NCBI GenBank assembly: GCA_964426915.1
Contig: CAYRTD010000025.1
Span: 1-34,018 of the forward strand
DNA: 34,018 bases
Direction of reading: 5' to 3'
DNA from: CAYRTD01 sp964426915
GTDB lineage: Bacteria > Bacteroidota > Bacteroidia > Bacteroidales > GCA-2748055
A program made the translations under genes and the position numbers. The notes below the pieces were generated by a model. The model ran no database searches, was not told the DNA's origin, and was given only the letters and a program-made list of their open reading frames with translations. Shown here piece after piece: positions 23,883-33,500 of this stretch (its first letter is position 1; the number at the start of each line of letters is the position of its first letter).

Positions 23883-25226
23883 ATGAAGAAAATTCTGATA
23901 CTGGGTGCGGGTTTATCTTCCTCGGCACTCATCAAATACATGCTTGACAATTCTGAAAAATACAATTGGCAGGTCCGCCTTGGTGACATTTCTCTGGAAC
24001 TGGCTAAGAAAAAGACCGGTGATCATCCACGGGCTGAGGCAATTTTCTTTAATGTCGATAATCCAGATCAATTATCCGTTGAAGTACGGAAATCAGATTT
24101 GGTTATATCAATGCTTCCTTCAAAATTCCATTATAATGTTGCAAAGGAATGCATACGTTTTGGTGTGCATATGATTACGGCTTCTTATGTTTCGAAGGAA
24201 ATTCAGTCACTCGATGAGGCAGCAAGAGAAAAAGGAGTACTATTAATGAATGAGATTGGCGTAGATCCGGGCATTGATCATATGTCGGCAATGAATATAA
24301 TCAACCGTCTGAGGGAAGAAGGGGATAAACTCATAGCTTTTGAATCAGCTACCGGAGGTTTAGTTGCTCCCAGCTATGATAATAATCCATGGAGATACAA
24401 GTTTACCTGGGCCCCGCGCGCTGTAGTACTCGCAGGTCAGGGAGGGGCAAGATTTCTGCATAATGGCAAATTCAAATACATCCCCTATCATAAACTTTTT
24501 CAGAGGTACGAGATCATTGAGATCCCTGAACTTGGCCAGTTTGAAGTCTATCCGAACCGGGATTCGTTGAAATATCAGGATAAATACGGCCTTTCCGATT
24601 TGCTCACAATGTTCAGGGGTACTATTCGCAGGCCTGGTTTTTGTGAAGCATGGAATGCTCTATTACAACTTGGAGCAACCGATGATACCTACACAATGGA
24701 TGATACGGAAAATATGACATACAGGGATTTCACAAACAGTTTTCTGGCCTATAACATCATTGATCCTGTAGAGAAAAAAGTAAGTGATTACCTTGGAATA
24801 ACTGAAGATTCTGAATTAATGCAAAAACTTCATTGGCTTGGTCTCTTCGAAAATACAAAAATCGGAATCCCAGATATGACACCGGCAAATGTATTACAAC
24901 ATATCCTTGAAAAGAAATGGAGCATGGAAGAAGAAGATAAAGATATGATCGTAATGGAACATCAATTTGATTATATACGGCTGGGAACGCACCGGAAACT
25001 ATATTCGACCCTGGCCGTTATGGGAGAAAATTCGAATGAAACAGCTATGAGCAAGACCGTAGGGTTACCGGTTGCCATAACATCAAAGTTGATCCTGGAA
25101 GGACATATAGACCTAAAAGGGGTGCAAATACCTACAGATAAGCAAATATATGAACCTGTGCTTGAAGAACTCAAGGGATTTGGTGTTGAGTTCAGGGAAA
25201 GGGATAAGTTTGTGAGTGATGCTTGA
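23883..25226 (+). CDS. Saccharopine dehydrogenase family protein
   Basis: A 447-residue NAD(P)-dependent oxidoreductase of the saccharopine dehydrogenase (LYS9-like) family, linked to lysine or 2-aminoadipate metabolism; the exact substrate and direction are not set by sequence alone. The Rossmann motif KKILILGAGLSSSALIKYML opens the protein. DLVISMLPSKFHYNVAKECI (near 75-94) and MNEIGVDPGIDHMSAMNII (near 121-139) are the conserved substrate-side motifs, and ESATGGLVAPSYDNNPWRYK starts the C-terminal domain. The gene begins with ATG 23883, downstream of repeat 4b and an inverted repeat, and stands alone. A G-rich tract starts at its stop codon. Confidence 0.88.
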   Translation: MKKILILGAGLSSSALIKYMLDNSEKYNWQVRLGDISLELAKKKTGDHPRAEAIFFNVDNPDQLSVEVRKSDLVISMLPSKFHYNVAKECIRFGVHMITASYVSKEIQSLDEAAREKGVLLMNEIGVDPGIDHMSAMNIINRLREEGDKLIAFESATGGLVAPSYDNNPWRYKFTWAPRAVVLAGQGGARFLHNGKFKYIPYHKLFQRYEIIEIPELGQFEVYPNRDSLKYQDKYGLSDLLTMFRGTIRRPGFCEAWNALLQLGATDDTYTMDDTENMTYRDFTNSFLAYNIIDPVEKKVSDYLGITEDSELMQKLHWLGLFENTKIGIPDMTPANVLQHILEKKWSMEEEDKDMIVMEHQFDYIRLGTHRKLYSTLAVMGENSNETAMSKTVGLPVAITSKLILEGHIDLKGVQIPTDKQIYEPVLEELKGFGVEFRERDKFVSDA

Positions 25227-25291
25227 GGGATGTGGGGGTTGTGGGTTAGGGATTAGGGATGGGGTTGGGGAGTTTTTGGAGTTGGTGTTGG
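25227..25291 (+). other. G-rich tract with quadruplex potential
   Basis: Seven runs of three or more G (25227, 25234, 25243, 25249, 25256, 25261, 25267) with spacers of 2-5 nt for six of them, including GGGTTAGGGATTAGGG. The plus strand fits a G-quadruplex pattern and lies in the mRNA just after the dehydrogenase stop. The remaining sequence to 25404 shows nothing recognisable. Confidence 0.6.
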
Positions 25292-25404
25292 CAGTATAGA
25301 AAAGCTACGGGCGGTACGTGTCTGCTTGAGGCGGAACCCGTGGATGTTGAAGGATAAAAAAACGTGTTAGAGTCCTTACTTACTACGATAGCATACGCGT
25401 CACA

Positions 25405-26118
25405 TCATAAATAAAAATCCGACGTCAGCCGCCTGTATTCTTCCGAATATCCATGCCGGCCGAATTCTTCAATAACAAGCTCATTTTCTGTTAAATATCC
25501 CTTCTCTTGTGAGAGATCCAGTAAAATTCGTTTGAACCCTTTTTCCGGAGTAGGCCTGACCCGGGTGATCCTTCGGCAATAAATAGAATTCTCATCAGCG
25601 AGATTCAGAGCTTCTTTCTCCTTTACAAAAGGAAGTATCAGGTTAAATCTTCCACTCTCTGAAATCAAGGATGAACTATAGGAAAACAAATCAGGCAGGT
25701 TCAGATGAAAATCGTGCCTTGCCATTTCCTTTCTTTCTGATATGCTTTTCATCGAATTTGTGAAAAAGGGAGGATTGCATATTATGAGATCGTATTTCTT
25801 GTTTGTCTTTTTTGCAAATTCCTGAAAAGAAGAATTATGTATTCTTATTCTTTCTTTCCAGTCGGACATTTCAACGTTTTCACGGGACTGAGAAGCAGCC
25901 ATTTCTTCAATCTCCACCGCATCTATCTGAGTCCCTGAGAAGCGTTGAGCCATCATCAAAGAAAGCAAACCGGTACCTGAGCCTATATCGAGCACGTATT
26001 TGCTACTCGACGGGCCACAGGCCCATGCTCCAAGCAGAACACCATCAGTGCCTACCTTCATAGCCGTTCTCTCCTGGTTAATAATAAACTTTTTAAAGCG
26101 GAACCAGTTATTTGGCAT
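25405..26118 (-). CDS. trmN6: tRNA1(Val) (adenine37-N6)-methyltransferase
   Basis: SAM-dependent enzyme that methylates N6 of A37 in tRNA-Val. The N-terminus has FIINQERTAMKVGTDGVLLG, the family hallmark, followed by the SAM-binding motif LDIGSGTGLLS (43-53), the acidic VEIEE loop, and the catalytic NPPFF (115-119) that marks N6-adenine methyltransferases. Length 237 is normal. Divergent from the TIGR02757 gene, about 100 bp away. Earlier annotations call this family YfiC. Confidence 0.9.
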   Translation of the reverse strand: MPNNWFRFKKFIINQERTAMKVGTDGVLLGAWACGPSSSKYVLDIGSGTGLLSLMMAQRFSGTQIDAVEIEEMAASQSRENVEMSDWKERIRIHNSSFQEFAKKTNKKYDLIICNPPFFTNSMKSISERKEMARHDFHLNLPDLFSYSSSLISESGRFNLILPFVKEKEALNLADENSIYCRRITRVRPTPEKGFKRILLDLSQEKGYLTENELVIEEFGRHGYSEEYRRLTSDFYL

Positions 26119-26196
26119 TAATTAATTTTTTTGTCCGGGAGTTCTCATTAATTGATTCAACAACAAATCCAGGATAGGAATCATATCAATTATGTG

Positions 26197-26204
26197 TATT
26201 TTTG
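26197..26204 (+). promoter_or_regulatory. Putative -7 element for the TIGR02757 gene
   Basis: TATTTTTG is an exact TAnnTTTG match 20 nt before ATG 26225; transcription would start near 26211. No TTG at the usual -33 distance. It favours the 26225 start over an in-frame ATG at 26192, which would lie upstream of this element. Confidence 0.45.
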
Positions 26205-26224
26205 TCCGGTGTAAAAATACAGCT

Positions 26225-26995
26225 ATGAGCTTAGAATCGAAAGAACTAAGGCAATTTCTTGATGAGAAGGTAAAGCAATATAATAGTTCATATTTTATTA
26301 ACCCTGACCCGGTTCAAATACCCCATATGTTTTCTAAAAAAGAAGACATAGAAATATCAGGCTTCCTGGTTGCCACCATTTCGTGGGGAAATCGGGTTTC
26401 AATCATAAAAAGTGCTAAAAAGATGATGGAATTAATGGAGAACGCCCCCTATGATTTCATTATGAATCATACAGAAAGACAGCTGGAAAATATTGACGGA
26501 TTTGTTCACCGCACCTTCAATTCAATTGATTTTATTACTTTTATTGTGGCATTGAAATATTTGTATCAAAAGCGAAACGGCCTTGAAGAAATTTTCATCA
26601 AATACAAAACAAAGGATTCCATTCAGCCAGCTATTCACCATCTGAAAAAAGAGTTTTTTAGCGTTCCCCACTTGTCACGTACTTTAAAACACATATCAGA
26701 CCCCCTGAAAGGATCCGCAGCAAAAAGAATTAATATGTATCTCAGATGGATGGTCAGAAAAGACAATGCAGGAGTTGATTTTGGGATCTGGAAAGATATT
26801 TCTCCCTCCGTTCTCTCCTGCCCCCTGGATGTACACAGCGGTAATGTTGCCCGAAAACTTGGCCTGCTGAAACGGAAACAAAATGATGCAAAAGCAGTAC
26901 TTGAACTTGATAATAATTTACGAAAACTGGATCCTGAAGATCCGGTAAAATATGACTATGCCCTTTTCGGACTGGGCGTTTTCGAAAAGTTCTAA
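26225..26995 (+). CDS. TIGR02757 / DUF2400 family protein
   Basis: A 256-residue cytoplasmic protein of a Bacteroidota-rich family of unknown function. Features: DPVQIPHMFSKKEDIEISGF, ISWGNRVSIIKSAKKMMELM near the N-terminus, then FVHRTFNSIDFITFI, and in the C-terminal half NMYLRWMVRKDNAGVDFGIW, CPLDVHSGNVARKLGLL and DPVKYDYALFGLGVF. The late D-x-H segment followed by D-P-x-x-Y-D-x-A-L-F-x-x-G recalls helix-hairpin-helix DNA glycosylases, so a nucleic-acid role is possible (inference). The next gene starts 37 bp downstream on the same strand. Confidence 0.85.
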   Translation: MSLESKELRQFLDEKVKQYNSSYFINPDPVQIPHMFSKKEDIEISGFLVATISWGNRVSIIKSAKKMMELMENAPYDFIMNHTERQLENIDGFVHRTFNSIDFITFIVALKYLYQKRNGLEEIFIKYKTKDSIQPAIHHLKKEFFSVPHLSRTLKHISDPLKGSAAKRINMYLRWMVRKDNAGVDFGIWKDISPSVLSCPLDVHSGNVARKLGLLKRKQNDAKAVLELDNNLRKLDPEDPVKYDYALFGLGVFEKF

Positions 26996-27032
26996 AAACA
27001 TTGGCCTAATGATTAACAAAATATTTTAAGAA

Positions 27033-28517
27033 ATGAAATCCTTTTTTTTAATAGCAGTATTCTCACTAATTTACCTTAAACCTGAATGTCAGCCACTATC
27101 CACCCCTGAAAAGCACCACATCATCATTGATACAGACGGCGGTTATGATGATCTCAGGACAATTGCCATTTTGTTTTCAAGTCCCGGGATCCATGTAAAA
27201 GGATTCATATTAACAGCGGGAATAAATCACCCCCGCGATAGTTATTATCATATTAGGGAATTAATGAAGAAATTCAACAAAAAAAACATTGATTTTGCTA
27301 TCGGTGATGAAGGTGAGAAGAAGAGGGCCGACTGTCCTTTTATCGAACAGCTGCAAGGCACAATTGACAGGCCTCAGAAAGAATTTCCTTCATGTGAGGA
27401 ACTGGTATTCGGGAATTACAAAAAAACAGGAGAGAAATCCGACCTCATTTGTCTGGGTCCGGCTAGTAATATCGCGAAACTTATAAATAAAGAAGGATTG
27501 ATTCCAGGGATTAATCGCATCATTTGGATAAATGAGGGTGTTGATCCGCTATCGGGCTATAATTACCAGTACGATGAAGAAGCAGCTGAGATCATACTGG
27601 AGTCTTCAGTGCGTCTGGATATAATATCAGCACCTGATAGGGATGAATTGATATTTGATGAAACTATTACAAATCTGGTCAGGAACAAGGATACTGAATT
27701 AGCAAAATATTTACTGAATCAATATGAGTATTACGATTTGGCTTCTGATGAGGCTTATTACTGCAAACGTCTTTTGGATGAGCTTGTCGCTGTGTTTCTT
27801 CTGGAACCTTCTCTTTTTCAAATAAAACCGGTCTTAAGAAAAACAAGAGTCAGATATATCGAGAATTTTCAAACAGAGATGGTAAAAGAAGTCATCAGAG
27901 ATTTAATCTCCGGAGATTACCATCCCTCATCAGGCATTGTCTTCCAGAAATTCCCACAACACAGGAGATTCTATTCTTATGATGTACGTCCAATAATTAC
28001 AACAGCCATAAAACGTTATGGATTGGAGGAATGGAAAGCTTGTGTACTTACCGATGAGATCCATGGTCATCTGGGCATCTACTCAATCATCGGGGCGAAA
28101 ATGGGGATCAGAGCAATGGAATTACTGAAAGCCGGGAGGGATGAATTGGATGTTTTGTCCTATGCAGGAACGACTCCCCCCTATAGTTGCATTAATGACG
28201 GGATTCAGGTAAGCAGTGGCTCAACATTGGGTCTGGGAAAGATCTCCATATCAGATGAAAAAAAGATCCGTCCGTCGGCAACATTCAGTTTCAGGGGTGA
28301 TACAATCACACTTAGTCTAAAGGAGAAATATCTGGACCAGGTGGAACAGGATATAGAGAACGGTATTTTACAATACGGATTGCTCGATGACGGTTATTGG
28401 AAATTAATAAGACAATCAGCAATACATTACTGGCTGGAATGGGACAGGAAAAAAATTTTCGATATAGAAGAAGGCTCCTCTCTATCCTCATCACCGGAAT
28501 CGGTCAGATCTCAATGA
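27033..28517 (+). CDS. Secreted nucleoside hydrolase-FmdE fusion protein
   Basis: A 494-residue two-domain protein with an N-terminal signal peptide (about 1-19). Residues 28-270 look like an inosine-uridine nucleoside hydrolase: IIIDTDGGYDDLRTIAIL (31-48) is the Ca-binding Asp cluster, GPASNIAKLI (142-151) the conserved core, NYQYDEEAAEIIL (177-189) the later Asn/Asp site. In the final metal-site segment an Asp (LLDELVAVFLLEP) remains but the usual preceding His is Leu. Residues 310-410 match FmdE: DEIHGHLGIYSIIGAKMG with HGH at 344-346, PPYSCINDGIQVSSGSTLG with Cys386. The zinc-ribbon tail of archaeal FmdE is absent. Role unknown; periplasmic location inferred. Its last 14 bp overlap the convergent ABC gene. 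Confidence 0.75.
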   Translation: MKSFFLIAVFSLIYLKPECQPLSTPEKHHIIIDTDGGYDDLRTIAILFSSPGIHVKGFILTAGINHPRDSYYHIRELMKKFNKKNIDFAIGDEGEKKRADCPFIEQLQGTIDRPQKEFPSCEELVFGNYKKTGEKSDLICLGPASNIAKLINKEGLIPGINRIIWINEGVDPLSGYNYQYDEEAAEIILESSVRLDIISAPDRDELIFDETITNLVRNKDTELAKYLLNQYEYYDLASDEAYYCKRLLDELVAVFLLEPSLFQIKPVLRKTRVRYIENFQTEMVKEVIRDLISGDYHPSSGIVFQKFPQHRRFYSYDVRPIITTAIKRYGLEEWKACVLTDEIHGHLGIYSIIGAKMGIRAMELLKAGRDELDVLSYAGTTPPYSCINDGIQVSSGSTLGLGKISISDEKKIRPSATFSFRGDTITLSLKEKYLDQVEQDIENGILQYGLLDDGYWKLIRQSAIHYWLEWDRKKIFDIEEGSSLSSSPESVRSQ

Positions 28518-29157
28518 TGCCATCTGTGATAACAAGCTTTCTGTCGGACATATCGGCAAGCTGGGGATCGTGTGTAACGATCACAATAGTTTGTCCGAGT
28601 TCCTCTCTCAGCCGGAAGAACAAGGAGTGAAGTTCGGTTTTATTCTGAGTATCGAGATTACCGGATGGTTCATCAGCAAGTATTACAGCCGGGCTGTTTA
28701 TAAGAGCCCTAGCCACTGCAACTCGCTGTTGTTCGCCCCCCGAAAGTTCAGAGGGTTTATGCTCAATCCGGTGACCAAGACCTAAAAGATCTGATAGCTC
28801 TTTTGCTCTCTTTTCCACTTCTGCCCTGCCCCTCCCGCTAATATAACCAGGAATGCAAATATTTTCCATGGCAGTAAATTCCGGTAACAAATGATGAAAC
28901 TGGAAAACAAAGCCAATATTGGTGTTCCTGAATTTTGCCAGTTGTTTTGGCTTCAGACGGGTAATATCTTTTTCATTAATAATTACATTCCCTTTATCAA
29001 AAGTTAAAAGGGTACCCAGTATCTGAAGAAGAGTGGTCTTTCCTGCGCCGCTTTTACCTACTATACTCACGATTTCACCTGAAGCTATGTTCAGGTCAAT
29101 ACCTTTCAGAACTTTTATATCACCAAAGCTTTTTTCAATATTTCGGGTTTTGATCAT
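28504..29157 (-). CDS. LolD-type ABC transporter ATP-binding protein
   Basis: ATPase of 217 residues, of the LolD/MacB class that powers lipoprotein release or related membrane export. Walker A GKSGAGKTT (34-42), Q-loop Gln86 (FVFQFHHLLPEF), signature LSGGEQQ (138-144), Walker B VILADEP (158-164) and His196 (VTHDP) are all intact. The FQFHHLLPEFTAMEN segment is typical of LolD. No permease (LolC/E-like) gene lies next to it, which is common in Bacteroidota. It begins 22 nt after the antiporter stop on the same strand and is probably co-transcribed with it. The 3' end overlaps the FmdE-fusion gene. Confidence 0.88.
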   Translation of the reverse strand: MIKTRNIEKSFGDIKVLKGIDLNIASGEIVSIVGKSGAGKTTLLQILGTLLTFDKGNVIINEKDITRLKPKQLAKFRNTNIGFVFQFHHLLPEFTAMENICIPGYISGRGRAEVEKRAKELSDLLGLGHRIEHKPSELSGGEQQRVAVARALINSPAVILADEPSGNLDTQNKTELHSLFFRLREELGQTIVIVTHDPQLADMSDRKLVITDGIIEI

Positions 29158-29179
29158 ATTCTAAAAATACATAATTTTT

Positions 29180-30112
29180 TTACTGGAAGACATATATCAG
29201 ATAGATTATATAAGAAAGAATTAACAATATGCCTTCCACACGGGTGATTTTTGCTTTTCTGGCAGGAATCATCATAAATAACAACAGCAATGAAATCAGC
29301 AGCATGACCAGAATATCGATTTGTATAACCGGACTCACTTCCATAGGTTTGATAAGGGCCGTTATACCAAGTACCGAGAGAATATTGAAAATGTTGGAGC
29401 CGATTATATTACCTATAGATATATCTGTTTCTTTTTGCAGGGCGGCGATCACGGAGGTTACTAATTCCGGCAGACTGGTTCCGACAGCGAGCATGGATAT
29501 AGCGATGGCTCTTTCGGATACACCCAGATTTGTTGCGATAGAAGAAGAATTATCGACCAGTAACTTTGCCCCCAGGGCAAGACCGGCTGATGAAATAATG
29601 ATCAGGCCAAGCGAAACAGGAAGCTTCATCGATTTGTTTCCGGCGTCTTCTTTCGGTTTAACAGTTTCAGATTTTTTTGAATTTTTTATCGAAAACCATA
29701 TAAAAACCAGAAGAATAAGATTAAGAACAAGACCCTCGGTAAACTGCAGGGAATTATCAAGAGAAAAGATGCCAAGTAAAATGCCTGCGGTCATCATTAC
29801 CGGCCAGTCGATGATAATAGAATTTCTATTTACTGAAATGGGGGAAATCACAGCGGTTATGGCCAGTACCAGAGCAATATTGGAGATATTGGAGCCGATA
29901 ACATTGCCCAGGGCTATTTCCGGGTGATCGGCAATTGCTGCCTGGACGCTTACCAGCAATTCCGGTGCAGAAGTTCCAAAGGCAACAACGGTTACCCCGA
30001 TAACAAGTGATGACAAACCAAAATGCTTTGCCATGGATACACTTCCTTTAACCAGGAAATTACCGCTACCGATTAATATAAAAAACCCAAAAAGAGTAAG
30101 AATATACTCCAT
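29180..30112 (-). CDS. Calcium/sodium antiporter (CaCA family, YrbG-like)
   Basis: Inner-membrane cation exchanger of 310 residues with about ten hydrophobic helices in two homologous halves. The ion-binding alpha repeats are seen as GTSAPELLVS (46-55) with GNVIGSNISNIA (69-80), and GTSLPELVTS (211-220) with GNIIGSNIFNILSVLG. The Glu residues of both repeats are present, so it should be active. A charged cytoplasmic loop (about 141-162) separates the halves. It starts 32 nt after tatA and precedes the ABC ATPase gene, an apparent three-gene unit. Confidence 0.92.
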   Translation of the reverse strand: MEYILTLFGFFILIGSGNFLVKGSVSMAKHFGLSSLVIGVTVVAFGTSAPELLVSVQAAIADHPEIALGNVIGSNISNIALVLAITAVISPISVNRNSIIIDWPVMMTAGILLGIFSLDNSLQFTEGLVLNLILLVFIWFSIKNSKKSETVKPKEDAGNKSMKLPVSLGLIIISSAGLALGAKLLVDNSSSIATNLGVSERAIAISMLAVGTSLPELVTSVIAALQKETDISIGNIIGSNIFNILSVLGITALIKPMEVSPVIQIDILVMLLISLLLLFMMIPARKAKITRVEGILLILSYIIYLIYVFQ

Positions 30113-30144
30113 ATGAAAAATGGAATTTCAAAGGAAAAGGAAAG

Positions 30145-30417
30145 TTACTTAGTATCTATATTTTTCTTAACATTTTTTACAATGTCGCGGGTTTCGCCTT
30201 CAATATCCTTTTTAATATCTTTAAAATCATTTACTACATCACCCGTTCCATCTTCAAACTCCCTTTTTATATCATCTGTGGCTTTCCGGAATTCGCGCAT
30301 ACCTTTGCCAAGCCCTTTTGCAAACTCAGGAATCCTTTTGGACCCGAAAAGCAAAAGAACAACCACGAAAATTATAACGATTTCCTGCCCGCTTATAAAT
30401 AATAAATTCCCGTTCAT
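30145..30417 (-). CDS. tatA: Twin-arginine translocase subunit TatA/E
   Basis: A 90-residue Tat component that forms the pore-like assembly for folded proteins. One N-terminal membrane helix (QEIVIIFVVVLLLFG, 11-25), a hinge, then the amphipathic helix KRIPEFAKGLGKGMREFRKA (27-46), and a charged tail. The FGSKRIPEF hinge is typical. Starts 14 nt after an exact -7 element (30432-30439) and ends 32 nt before the antiporter. No tatC in the window. Secretion theme shared with secDF upstream, but a terminator separates them. Confidence 0.92.
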   Translation of the reverse strand: MNGNLLFISGQEIVIIFVVVLLLFGSKRIPEFAKGLGKGMREFRKATDDIKREFEDGTGDVVNDFKDIKKDIEGETRDIVKNVKKNIDTK

Positions 30418-30431
30418 TTATACCTTTTTTG

Positions 30432-30439
30432 CAAAGATA
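30432..30439 (-). promoter_or_regulatory. Putative -7 element of the tatA unit
   Basis: Minus strand TATCTTTG, an exact TAnnTTTG match. The distance to the tatA ATG (30417) implies a leader of under 10 nt. A TTTTTTG lies about 12 nt upstream, closer than an ideal -33 box. It falls just past the secDF terminator. Confidence 0.5.
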
Positions 30440-30458
30440 AGAGATTATTTACAAAAAA

Positions 30459-30505
30459 TTAACCGCAAACTATACTCTTAACATAAAAATACAGTTTGCG
30501 GTTAA
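30459..30505 (-). terminator. Rho-independent terminator of secDF
   Basis: A perfect 13-bp inverted repeat, TTAACCGCAAACT (30459-30471) and AGTTTGCGGTTAA (30493-30505), with a 21-nt loop. On the minus strand it follows the secDF stop by about 25 nt and runs straight into a T-tract (AATTTTTTGT). The loop is long, but arms and tail are convincing. Confidence 0.8.
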
Positions 30506-30530
30506 TTGCCCTATAATATATTTTAAATAA

Positions 30531-33500
30531 TTATTTCTTGACGGCTTTAGGATTTTTACTGAGCAATTGATAAGCAAGTGGTGTTGCAACGAAAAGAGAT
30601 GAATAGGTACCCACTACAACCCCTACCAAAAGTGCAAAGGTAAATCCACGGATTACTTCCCCGCCAAAAATAAAGATCGACAGAAGCACAAAGAAGGTAC
30701 TCAGCGATGTACTGAAGGTACGGCTTATGGTACTATTCAGTGCAAGATTCATAGTCTCTTTCCGGTCGCGCTTCCTGAACAGGCCGGTAAATTCCCGTAT
30801 ACGGTCAAAAACAACAACCGTATCGTTAATTGAATACCCCACCACCGTGAGTATGGCCGCAATAAAGGCCTGATCGATCTCCAGCGAGAATGGAAGAATA
30901 TCATGAAAAATGGAGAACAAGCCAAGCACAATGAGCACATCGTGGACTACAGCGGCCAGGGCACCTAAGCCAAATTGCCAGGTCCGGAACCGGATTATAA
31001 TATAAAGGAAAATTATCAAAAGGGAAAAGAATATGGCCAGCACGGCATCGAATTTAATATCATCTGCAATAGTGGGACCGACCTTTTGGGAGCTTTTAAT
31101 ATAATCATCGGTTGTAAGCCACCTTTCCAGTGTGGCTTCATCATCCAGATGGGGTTGAAGTCCGGAGAACATCCTGGCTTTGATAATGGAATCAACTTCA
31201 GGAATATCATCCTCTATCATGAACTTTGTTGTAACCCTCACCCTGTCTTTTTCTCCAAAGGTAATGACCGTTGGCATTTCCCCAAATTCATCGCTCAGAT
31301 CAGACCGGATCTCCTCAACTACTACTTCCTGAGGAAACTGGATAACATAGTTCCGCCCACCGGTAAAGTCAACACCCATATTTAAACCTCTCCCAAAAAA
31401 AGAGATAACACCAATAATAATTACAATTGAGGAAATAACATAAGCAATTTTCCTCTTGTCAATAAAATTGATGCTGAGGTTTTTAAAAGCATTTCTCGTA
31501 AGCTTTGTATCGAATGTAAGTTTTTTATTCCTGCTTAGCATATTTTCATAGACCAGTCTTGTAATAAATATAGCAGAAAACAGAGAAGTAAGAATACCAA
31601 TAACCAGTGTGGTTGCAAAACCTTTAATAGGTCCCGTACCGAAAAGATAAAGAATTATCCCGGTAAGGAGTGTTGTAACGTTTGCATCAATAATCGCACT
31701 GTAAGCATTTTTATATCCGTCAGCAACAGCAAGTTTTATACCCTTACCTGCATGCAATTCCTCACGGATACGTTCATATATCAGCACATTCGCATCCACC
31801 GACATACCAATTGTAAGCACAATACCGGCAATACCCGGCAGGGTAAGGACAGCCTGGAGTGAAGCAAGTACACCAACAAGAAAGAACATATTGGCAATAA
31901 GTGCAAAGTCTGCAACAAGACCAGCCCGACGGCTGTAGTAGAAAACCATATACATAAGGATAACCACAAAAGCGATCAGAAAAGAATTCAGACCGGCACT
32001 GATTGAGGCTTCTCCGAGTGATGGACCGATAACTTCACTGGATTCGATCCTTGCCTTGGCATCCATCTTACCTGACTTGAGTATATTCGCCAGGTCGGTA
32101 GCTTCCGCCTGGGTAAAGTTCCCTGAAATAGTTGATGACCCCCCTTTGATCTCACCAGAGACATTGGGAGATGAAACGACAAATCCATCCAGAACTATGG
32201 CTATTTGTTTCCCGGCATTTTCACGGGTAAGGTTTGCCCAGCGTTTGGCACCTTCTGCATTCATTGAGAAATGAACTTCAGCTTCGTTTCTGAATTGTCC
32301 GAAGGCCATATTGGCATTTGTAATATACTTCCCGCTAAGTGAAGCACCCCGGTCACGGGAAGCCTGTAAAGCGTGTAATTGTATATAACCTTCATTACCT
32401 TCGAGAGGTTTATGGTGCCACATAAGCTCCAGATCTGCAGGAAATAATGACTGAACCTGCGACCGGTTAAGATAGGAATTAACAGCTGCTGTATCTTTTA
32501 TTTGTGCTACCCCTACAACAGATCCCGGAATAGGACGCATTTCGTTATCAACATAGGGAGTAAGTACAGAAAATAAAGGATTCTCCCTGGCCATTTCATC
32601 CTGCTGATCCATCATCAATCCTGTAGTATCTGTCTCATCAAACAGACCGATCTCGCCGGTAGTATCTTCATCCTCTCCAAATAAGGAGATCTCTTCCTCT
32701 TCTCCATCCTCTCCAGGAGTTTCTGCGGCTTGTTCTTCATCTTCTTCTGCAGCAGGCATTATATCATCACCTTCATACAAAATATCACTCAGCAAATCAT
32801 TTGCTTCCTGGAGATAGGCAATTACTTCATTGTTATTATAAGTTGTCCAGAATTCGAGATTCGCGGTTCCGGTAAGGAGTCTGGTTACCCTTTCCGGATC
32901 TTTAACGCCGGGAAGCTCAATAAGGATCCTTCCCTGCCTTTCCAGCCGCTGAATATTAGGCTGAACGACTCCAAAGCGGTCGATACGGCTTCTAAGTACA
33001 TTGAATGAATTTTCAATTGCGCTTTCGGCTTCTTCAGAAAGAAAATCTACAACCTCCTGATTAGAGGTATTCAAATCAATCTGTCCCCGTGTTTCCGGAG
33101 TCATGAAAAACTGGGCAAGCTGACCGCCAGGATTCACTTCCTCGAAAGATTCATAAAAAAGATCAACAAAGTTGGCCTGACTGTTTTTCTTTTTTTCTCT
33201 TGCGAGCGAGAGGGTTTGGGTAAACAGTGGATCACTCAGATAGTGAGGAGCAGCATTCGATATAATGACATCTTCAACCGATATCTCAAGTACCACGTTC
33301 ATTCCGCCCTTAAGGTCAAGACCCAGGTTAATTTCCTTCTCCTTGCAATCCATATATGTATATTTCTTCAGAAAAAGAAAGTTATATACATCTTCCTGAG
33401 CTATGGAATCCAGGTATCTCCGCTCTTTCACAGGATCACCCTGAGCGTACTGTTCTGCATCCCTTTCAACTTTCCTGGCAAAGAATGTAAATGATAACTG

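Noticed and set aside
25243..25258. Telomere-type repeat (GGGTTAGGGATTAGGG)
   Set aside because: Only two irregular units in a bacterial context; treated as part of a G-rich tract.
29229..29927. Long plus-strand reading frame (232 codons) opposite the antiporter gene
   Set aside because: It is the complement of a clear CaCA antiporter with both alpha repeats; the peptide has no recognisable domain.
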